DNA from: Acidobacteriota bacterium
GTDB lineage: Bacteria; Acidobacteriota; Vicinamibacteria; Vicinamibacterales; SCN-69-37
Reading direction: 5' to 3'
DNA length: 11,546 nucleotides
Assembly: GCA_021824055.1 (NCBI GenBank)
Contig: JAKALV010000082.1
Span: forward strand, 1-11,546
Below, piece after piece: positions 6,146 through 11,546 of this stretch. The position numbers and the translations under genes were made by a program. Every line of letters starts with the position of its first letter. Position 1 is the first letter of the stretch. The notes beneath the pieces are model-generated. The model saw only the letters and a list, made by a program, of their open reading frames with translations, ran no database searches and was not told the DNA's origin.

Positions 6146-7141
6146 TTACCGGAATTCTTCCACGTGGGTGGCCAACAGGCCGCGCAGGCGGGCGAATCGC
6201 GGGTATTTCAGGAGGTTCTCGCGCGCGTAGCGCAGGGTGCGCGGCATGTACTGGATGTACACCGGATTCTGGCGCGTGGTGGTCTGGTAGCCGAACGTGC
6301 CGAGCGCCTTGAGATTGCGCTGCAGCGCCATGAGGTCGAACCGGGTCCGGAACGCCGCGGCCTCGTTCGACCGGCCCTGCAGCGCCAGAAAGTACGCCAG
6401 CAGTTCGTCCACGACGTCTTCGGTGAGATCCATGTACGAGTCGCGCAGGAGCGACGCGAGATCGTAGGTGTCCGGCCCCATGCGCGCGTCCTGAAAGTCG
6501 ATGATGAACAGCTGCTGGTTGCACAGCATGAGGTTGCGGCTGTGATAGTCGCGGTGGCACAGCACCCGCGGCTCGCCGGCCAGTTCCGTCACGATCGCGC
6601 TCAACTCGCCGCGCAGCGCCTCGCGATCCTCCGGCGCAAACTGGATGCCGCGGTACGCTTCGAGAAAATGCTTGATGAAGAAGTCCATCTCCCACGAGAG
6701 CTTCTCGATGTCGAAGGCGATGCCGTACGGAATGAAGCGCGGGTCGCGCAGGTCGGCGCCGCGCCGCTGCAAGGTGTGGATGAACCAGACGGCCTGCCGG
6801 TACAGCGCCGCGTGCTCCTTCGGCGATGACGCGCCCAGATGCGCCTGCAGCGTGACGTCGCCCAGATCCTGCTGGGCAAGAATGCCGAGATCGCCCGCGT
6901 GGCCGAGGATCGCCGGGATCGGCGCGGGCATCGCGGCCAGCAGCCCGGCGACATTCACGAAGGGCAGCGTGTCGTAGTCGAACGGCTGCGCGTTCATGCC
7001 GAGCACGAACGGCGCGCCGCCGGACGGGATGATGCGGAAGTACCGCCGGTCCGACGCGTCGCCGGTGAGCGGCACGATGCGCGCCTTCTTCGTCTTCGTC
7101 CGGGTGAGGTACTCCTGAATCTGCGCGGGGACGTCTGCCAT
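6146..7141 (-). CDS. AmgK-like sugar kinase / aminoglycoside-phosphotransferase-fold protein (COG3178 type)
   Basis: 331-residue cytoplasmic protein of the APH/choline-kinase fold. The N-terminus has PLTGDASDRRYFRI (24-37), typical of the COG3178 group that includes AmgK, the anomeric kinase for N-acetylmuramate and N-acetylglucosamine in cell-wall recycling. The catalytic loop is HRDYHSRN (196-203, catalytic D198) and the metal-binding segment is DFQDAR (215-220). The C-terminal LMALQRNLKALGTF (270-283) also fits this group. The strand that normally carries the ATP-binding lysine reads VLGMN here, as in several divergent members. The usual AmgK partner, the nucleotidyltransferase MurU, is not adjacent, so the substrate is uncertain and I give no symbol. 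The ATG at 7141 lacks a Shine-Dalgarno; TACACT at -14 to -9 could be a -10 box of a nearly leaderless message. Flanked by repeat elements on both sides, it is probably monocistronic. Confidence 0.8.
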   Translation of the reverse strand: MADVPAQIQEYLTRTKTKKARIVPLTGDASDRRYFRIIPSGGAPFVLGMNAQPFDYDTLPFVNVAGLLAAMPAPIPAILGHAGDLGILAQQDLGDVTLQAHLGASSPKEHAALYRQAVWFIHTLQRRGADLRDPRFIPYGIAFDIEKLSWEMDFFIKHFLEAYRGIQFAPEDREALRGELSAIVTELAGEPRVLCHRDYHSRNLMLCNQQLFIIDFQDARMGPDTYDLASLLRDSYMDLTEDVVDELLAYFLALQGRSNEAAAFRTRFDLMALQRNLKALGTFGYQTTTRQNPVYIQYMPRTLRYARENLLKYPRFARLRGLLATHVEEFR

Positions 7142-7169
7142 TGCACGACAGTGTACCGAAGATCATGTG

Positions 7170-7249
7170 AAAGGGGCAGAGAGACAAAGGGGCAAAGAGG
7201 CAATGAAGATCTTCATTGCCTCTCTGTCTCTTTGCCCCTTTGCCCCTTT
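7170..7249. repeat. 80-bp loopless palindrome after the hybrid kinase gene
   Basis: Arms 7170-7209 and 7210-7249 match at 34 of 40, with a perfect 28-bp core (7196-7223) centred on AGATCT. The arms are made of 8-bp units AAGGGGCA, AAGAGACA and GAGAGACA, and the mismatches reflect the units being in different order. It ends 3 bp from the stop codon of the hybrid kinase and occupies most of the 111-bp gap before the AmgK-like gene. It may act as a 3' RNA hairpin for the kinase transcript; there is no separate U-run. Confidence 0.85.
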
Positions 7250-7252
7250 GCC

Positions 7253-9523
7253 TCAGCTGTCGAGGACGCTCCGGACCTTGGCGGTCAGCTGCGCCAGCGT
7301 GAACGGCTTGGCGAGGAAACGGTTGGGGTCGGCCGTGGCCTCGGGGCTGAGCCGGTTGCCCGTGTAACCGGAGGTGAAGAGGACCGGCAATCGCGGATGC
7401 GTCTTGGCCACCTCCAAGGCGAGTTCGGGGCCGCTCATCCCCGGCATCACCACATCAGTGACGAGCAGGTGCAGCGGGGTCTCCTGCCGCGGCAGCAGCG
7501 CCAGCGCGTCCATGCCGCAGCTCGCGGAAACTACCGCGTACCCGGCCGACCGCAGCATCCGGGCGGTCAACTCGCGCACCGAGTCCTCGTCTTCCACAAG
7601 AAGAATCGTCTCCGTCCCCCGGGCGTACGTCGTCTGCTCCGCGAGCGGGCCGTTTGCGGCGCCCGCCGCCACCGGCAGAAACACCGCGAACGACGTGCCG
7701 CGCCCAAGCACGCTGTCCACCACGATGCCGCCGCCGCATTGCCGGACGATGCCGTACACCATCGCCAGGCCGAGGCCCGTGCCCGAGCCGGGACGCTTCG
7801 TGGTGAAGAACGGTTCGAAGAGATGGCCCAACGTGTCTGCCGTCATTCCGACGCCGGTGTCCGTCACCGTCAACACCACATGCAAACCGGCCGACATGCC
7901 CGGGTGTGACGCCGCAAACGCGGCGTCCACCGCCGTGACGCGCGTCGCAATCGTCAACGTGCCGCCGGTCGGCATGGCATCGCGGGCGTTGACGGCCAGG
8001 TTCAACAGCAACTGCTCGAGCTGGCCGGGATCGATGAGCACCTTGTCGGCCGCCGGCTCGGGAGGGGCCGCGATCACCAGCTGAATGTCCTCACCGATCA
8101 GCCGCGTCAGCATTTGCGCCAGGATCGCGACCTGCGTGCTCACGCTGATGACCAACGGCGCCGCGATCTGTTTTCGGCTGAACGTCAGCAGCTGCCGGGT
8201 GAGCCGGACGGCTCGATTGCCGGCGTCGAGAATGTACTCGAGCGGCTGACGCAGCGGATGGTCCGCGGCCAGATCCAGCAGCGCGAGATCGCTCTCGCCG
8301 TTGATGATCGTCAACAGGTTGTTGAAATCGTGCGCGATGCCGCCGGCCAGGCGCCCGACCACTTCCATCTTCTGCGACTGCAGAAATTGCGCCTGCAGCT
8401 GCTTCTGCTCGGTCAGGTCCCGCTTGACCGCGATGAAGTGCGTGATCCGGCCGTCCGCGTCTTTCAACGGCGTGATGGTCTGCTCCTCGACGTAATGCGT
8501 GCCATCCTTCCGCCGATTGGTCATCTCGCCGAACCAGACCCTGCCCGACAGCAGCGTGTCCCACATTCCCTTATAGAACGCGGCGTCATGCACGCCGGAC
8601 TTGACCAGGTCGCGCGGGTTCTTCCCGATCGCCTCTTCGGCGGTGTACCCGGTGATCGACGTGAACGCGGGGTTCACCCACTCAATCACGCCGGCCGGAT
8701 CGGTGATGACAACCCCGTTGGCGACGGCGTTCAGAGCCGCGCTTTGGAGGCGCAGCGCCGTGTCCGCTGCGCGCCGCCCCGACACGTCGCGGACGAACGC
8801 GGTGGCATAGGGGCGATCGGCCGCGTGCCATGTTGCCAGCGAGAGTTCTGCCGGAAACTCGCTTCCGTCGCTCCGCCGCCCGTCCACTTCATGGGCCTTC
8901 AGGCGCGCGATCGTGTGCGGCGCGGCCCGCCAACGCTCCATGCCGGCAACATGCCCGGGCAGATGCCGAGGCGGCACCAACATCGCCGCCGGCCGGCCCA
9001 CGGCTTCGGCCTCTGAGTAACCGAACATTGCCTCTGCCGCCGGACTCCATCCCACGATCAACCCGTTGGGGTCGGCCGTGATCACCGCGTCGTTCGCGGT
9101 CTCCACCACGGCGCGGTAGCGCGCCTCGCTTTGCCGAAGCCGCGCGTCAATCGCGTCCTTGTGCAGCGCGATCTCGATCGTGGTCCGCAGGCTGAGCTGG
9201 TCGAAAGGCTTGATGACGTAGCCCAACGGTTCCGCGCGCTTGGCACGCTCGACCACATCGTCGGTGGCGTAGGCGGTGAGGAAGACGCTGGAAATGCCGA
9301 ACTGGACGCGGATGGCCGTGGCCGCGTCGATGCCGTCCATCTCGCCGGCCAGGTGGATGTCCATCAGGACCAGGTGCGGCCGCAGTTCGTCCGCCATGCG
9401 GATGGCGCCGGGGCCCTCGACGGCGATGCCCACCGGCTCGTAGTCGAGTGACGCCAGGAGCCGCTCGATGTCGCGGGCGATGATGCCCTCGTCCTCGACG
9501 ATCAGGATGCGGGTGCGCGTCAC
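7253..9523 (-). CDS. Hybrid sensor histidine kinase, REC-PAS-PAS-HisKA-HATPase-REC
   Basis: 756-residue signalling protein without transmembrane segments, so probably cytoplasmic. REC1 (1-125) has acidic E10/D11, phospho-acceptor D55 (LVLMDIHLAGEMDG), T83 and K105; its wording (GEMDGIDAA, AEPLGYVIKPF) is that of receivers working with HisKA_2 kinases. PAS1 spans about 132-250 and PAS2 about 258-375. HisKA follows with H398 (GRLAGGIAHDFNNLL), then HATPase with N-box NLAVNARDAM (508-517), G1 DTGVGM (555-560), F-box FEPFFTT (569-575) and G2 GTGLGLA (581-587). REC2 (638-756) has D690 (VTDVVMPGMSG), T717/S718 and K739. Every catalytic residue is present. The GTG start at 9523 overlaps the upstream kinase stop as GTGA, with AGGGA nearby, implying coupled translation. 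No DNA-binding output domain exists, so the final target is not visible here. Confidence 0.92.
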   Translation of the reverse strand: MTRTRILIVEDEGIIARDIERLLASLDYEPVGIAVEGPGAIRMADELRPHLVLMDIHLAGEMDGIDAATAIRVQFGISSVFLTAYATDDVVERAKRAEPLGYVIKPFDQLSLRTTIEIALHKDAIDARLRQSEARYRAVVETANDAVITADPNGLIVGWSPAAEAMFGYSEAEAVGRPAAMLVPPRHLPGHVAGMERWRAAPHTIARLKAHEVDGRRSDGSEFPAELSLATWHAADRPYATAFVRDVSGRRAADTALRLQSAALNAVANGVVITDPAGVIEWVNPAFTSITGYTAEEAIGKNPRDLVKSGVHDAAFYKGMWDTLLSGRVWFGEMTNRRKDGTHYVEEQTITPLKDADGRITHFIAVKRDLTEQKQLQAQFLQSQKMEVVGRLAGGIAHDFNNLLTIINGESDLALLDLAADHPLRQPLEYILDAGNRAVRLTRQLLTFSRKQIAAPLVISVSTQVAILAQMLTRLIGEDIQLVIAAPPEPAADKVLIDPGQLEQLLLNLAVNARDAMPTGGTLTIATRVTAVDAAFAASHPGMSAGLHVVLTVTDTGVGMTADTLGHLFEPFFTTKRPGSGTGLGLAMVYGIVRQCGGGIVVDSVLGRGTSFAVFLPVAAGAANGPLAEQTTYARGTETILLVEDEDSVRELTARMLRSAGYAVVSASCGMDALALLPRQETPLHLLVTDVVMPGMSGPELALEVAKTHPRLPVLFTSGYTGNRLSPEATADPNRFLAKPFTLAQLTAKVRSVLDS

Positions 9524-11546
9524 GAAGGTTTCCCTTCAATGTGGGAGGCGGTGGCCACCCGTGGCATGAACGCGACCCGGAAGTGGGCGCCGGGACCGCC
9601 GCCGATGTCGAGGCTGCCACGGAGCTGTCGCGTGAGGTCCATGACCAGCTGCAGGCCGAGCGAGTCCTTGCGCCGCGCGTCGAAATCGGTGGGCAAGCCC
9701 ACGCCGTTGTCGCTCACCTCGATGCAGGCGCCCTGGCCCTCGGTCATCGGGCGGAGAACCAGACGCACCGCGCCGGCCCGGCCGTCGGGGAAGCCGTGCT
9801 TCAGCGCGTTGGTGATCAGTTCGTTCACGAGCAGGCCGCACGGGATGGCCTGATCGAGCTCGACGGTGGTGGGGGTGAGCTCGGTGTGCAGCGTGACCGT
9901 GGCGGCCGGGGCGAGCGACTGAAAGACGCGGTGGCCAAGTTCTCCGAGGTAGGCGGCCAGGTCCACTTGCGCGAAACGGCCCGATCGATAGAGCGTTTCG
10001 TGCAACAGCGCCATCGACAGCACGCGGTTCTGCATCTCGCTCAACGCGGTTTCCACGAGCGGGTGCACCGTGCGGCCCATCTCGAGGCGCAACATGCTCG
10101 TGATCAACTGCAGGTTGTTCTTGACCCGGTGATGGACTTCCTTCAGCAGGGCCTCCTTCTCCTGCAGCGACTCCCTGAGCGCGTCGCTGGCGTGCTTGCG
10201 TTCCGTAATATCGGTGCCGATGCTCAGGAACTGCTCGCCGCCGTCCCATTTGATGACCGTGGCGGCGACCTCCAGCGGAAGGCGCGAACCGTCCTTGCGG
10301 ATGTGGTCCACTTCGAACGCCACTTCACGACGTCCGCGCAATTCCGCGATCCGCTCCGCGACCAGATGCCGGTCGGCAGGCGGGTACAGCGCCTGCATGT
10401 TGAGGCGCAGGAACTCCTCGCGGCTGTAGCCGTGCGCCTCGATCGCCCGTCGATTGGCGTAGAGAATGCGGCCGTCGTCATCGTGCACGGTGACGGAACT
10501 GGGCGCGGCATCCACCATCAGCGCGAGGCGCCCGATTTCATATTCCGCCTGCTTGCGCTCGGTGATGTCCTCGATCATGCAGACGTGCTGGCGCACACCG
10601 CCGGGCTCGCTGATCAGCGCCGCGATGGTCATGTTGATCCAGACGTACGAGCCGTCGGGCCGGCGATAGCGCTTGTTCATGTTGAAGCCGGAGATCCGGC
10701 CCGCGTTGAGCTGGGCCATGTTCGACAGGTCCTCCGCCACATCATCCGGGTGAGTGATGCTCATCCAGTCGATGGTCGTCAGTTCTTCACGCGTCCGGCC
10801 CGCAATGGCGGCGAAGCGGGCGTTGACCTCGCGGATTCGCCCGGTGAGCGATTCGATCAAGGCGACACCCAGGGGCGCTTCGTCGAAGATCGCCCGGAAA
10901 CGTTCCGAGGTCTCCCGAAGGGCTTGTTCCGTGCGGATGCGGTCGGTGACGTCGAACACGGCGGACAGGAGCAGCGGCCGGTTGTGGACCGTGATCCCGG
11001 TGCTGTAGACCTCGACGTTGCGCCGTTCGCCGTTGGCGAGCTGGTGCACGAAGTCGAACCGCGTCTGTTCGCCGCGCACCACCCGATCCATCGCCTGTCG
11101 TATCTTCACGGGATCGAGCGTGTTGATGTCGGAGATCTTCATCTGCGTCAGCGCGTCGACGGAGTATCCGTAAAAGGCGCCGGCTGCGCGGTTGGCATCC
11201 ACGATGCGCATGTCCTCCTGGTCGATGACGAGCCGGGGAACCGTGCTGTCGGAGAAGATCGTGCGATAGCGAACCTCGCTTTCCGCCAGCTCCGCTTCGG
11301 TCGCCAGCCGTTGTGACTCGCGGTCAAAAGCGTCGAGCGCAAAACTGATGTCTGCGGCCGCCTCCAGCAACAGCATGCGGCCCTCATGGTCGAACAGTTC
11401 TGCGGAGAAGGCATAGACGGTCAGCGCGCCGACGACCCGGCCGCCGCGGACCAGCGGCAGCGCGGCCGATGCCGCCCATCCAAAGCGCCGGCCCCGCTCG
11501 TGCCACGGCTCCGTGCGTGGGTCGTGCGCGAAATCCTCGCACCAGA
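9520..11546 (-). CDS. GAF-PAS-PAS-PAS HisKA_2 sensor histidine kinase, C-terminal part (runs off the right edge)
   Basis: The reading frame is open to the window edge, so the ATG at 11376 is internal and the true start is outside; 674 residues are in view. In visible numbering: the tail of a GAF domain (about 1-70, SAALPLVRGGRVVGALTVY), then PAS1 (91-203), PAS2 (213-331, with RRPDGSYVWINMT) and PAS3 (339-450), each ending in a PAC-like DITERK or DVTDR segment. A HisKA_2 dimerisation domain follows with EVHHRVKNNLQ (H471/H472), then an HATPase with N-box NELITNALKHGF (574-585), G1 DNGVGLP (612-618) and SLGLQLV. This family normally phosphorylates a separate receiver. The next gene begins with exactly such a receiver and overlaps by 4 bp, so they are likely partners (inference). 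No membrane segment is seen in the visible part; the signal sensed is unknown. Confidence 0.92.
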   Translation of the reverse strand, partial: WCEDFAHDPRTEPWHERGRRFGWAASAALPLVRGGRVVGALTVYAFSAELFDHEGRMLLLEAAADISFALDAFDRESQRLATEAELAESEVRYRTIFSDSTVPRLVIDQEDMRIVDANRAAGAFYGYSVDALTQMKISDINTLDPVKIRQAMDRVVRGEQTRFDFVHQLANGERRNVEVYSTGITVHNRPLLLSAVFDVTDRIRTEQALRETSERFRAIFDEAPLGVALIESLTGRIREVNARFAAIAGRTREELTTIDWMSITHPDDVAEDLSNMAQLNAGRISGFNMNKRYRRPDGSYVWINMTIAALISEPGGVRQHVCMIEDITERKQAEYEIGRLALMVDAAPSSVTVHDDDGRILYANRRAIEAHGYSREEFLRLNMQALYPPADRHLVAERIAELRGRREVAFEVDHIRKDGSRLPLEVAATVIKWDGGEQFLSIGTDITERKHASDALRESLQEKEALLKEVHHRVKNNLQLITSMLRLEMGRTVHPLVETALSEMQNRVLSMALLHETLYRSGRFAQVDLAAYLGELGHRVFQSLAPAATVTLHTELTPTTVELDQAIPCGLLVNELITNALKHGFPDGRAGAVRLVLRPMTEGQGACIEVSDNGVGLPTDFDARRKDSLGLQLVMDLTRQLRGSLDIGGGPGAHFRVAFMPRVATASHIEGKPS
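9524..9537 (-). promoter_or_regulatory. GNRA-capped hairpin over the hybrid kinase ribosome-binding site
   Basis: On the minus strand GAAGG-GAAA-CCTTC forms a 5-bp stem with a GAAA tetraloop, immediately before the GTG start at 9523. The purine-rich AAGGGA serving as Shine-Dalgarno is in the 5' arm and loop. The hairpin lies within the last codons of the upstream kinase gene, so ribosomes translating that gene would open it. This fits strict translational coupling (inference). Confidence 0.45.

Noticed and set aside
5874..7187. 437-codon minus-strand frame overlapping the AmgK-like gene
   Set aside because: Different frame from the motif-bearing protein; its C-terminal part translates the intergenic inverted repeats.
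9541..11316. 591-codon plus-strand open frame opposite the HisKA_2 kinase
   Set aside because: The minus strand encodes conserved PAS and kinase motifs throughout; the plus frame has none.

Overview
The window is a G+C-rich (about two-thirds by eye) bacterial chromosomal segment in which every gene I can support reads on the minus strand, right to left. Gene content and protein style (RimP-NusA-IF2 cluster, RimO, short AsnRS, an AmgK-like kinase, large multi-PAS sensor kinases) together with intergenic repeats of the CACGGAGA and GGCAGAA type suggest Acidobacteriota, perhaps a Vicinamibacteria-like lineage. That placement is an impression from style, not a proof. The long plus-strand open frames are antisense shadows of the real genes.

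In order of transcription: (1) 11546-9520, a sensor kinase cut by the window edge (GAF tail, three PAS domains, HisKA_2-type kinase core). It overlaps by 4 bp with (2) 9523-7253, a REC-PAS-PAS-HisKA-HATPase-REC hybrid kinase. The pair looks like a translationally coupled phosphorelay with no DNA-binding output in view. (3) 7141-6146, an AmgK/COG3178-type small-molecule kinase. (4) 5808-4516, asparaginyl-tRNA synthetase. (5) 4409-3006, RimO, which methylthiolates ribosomal protein S12. (6) 2935-2405 RimP, 2168-885 NusA and 876 to beyond position 1 IF2: the classical rimP-nusA-infB operon for 30S maturation, elongation/termination control and translation initiation.

The non-coding DNA is the least ordinary part. 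An intrinsic terminator sits directly against the rimP ribosome-binding site, leaving no room for a promoter in between; it is best read as an attenuator in the leader of the rimP-nusA-infB operon. Four of the intergenic gaps carry large inverted repeats whose arms are built from 7-8 bp purine-rich units (GGCAGAA, CACGGAGA, CGCGGAGA, GGGGCAAA). They differ in sequence but share one architecture, and a 9-bp tandem repeat of similar style is embedded in frame inside rimO. No tRNA, rRNA, CRISPR array, transposase or phage gene was recognised. The protein-coding content is mostly housekeeping; I found no convincing new multi-gene system.
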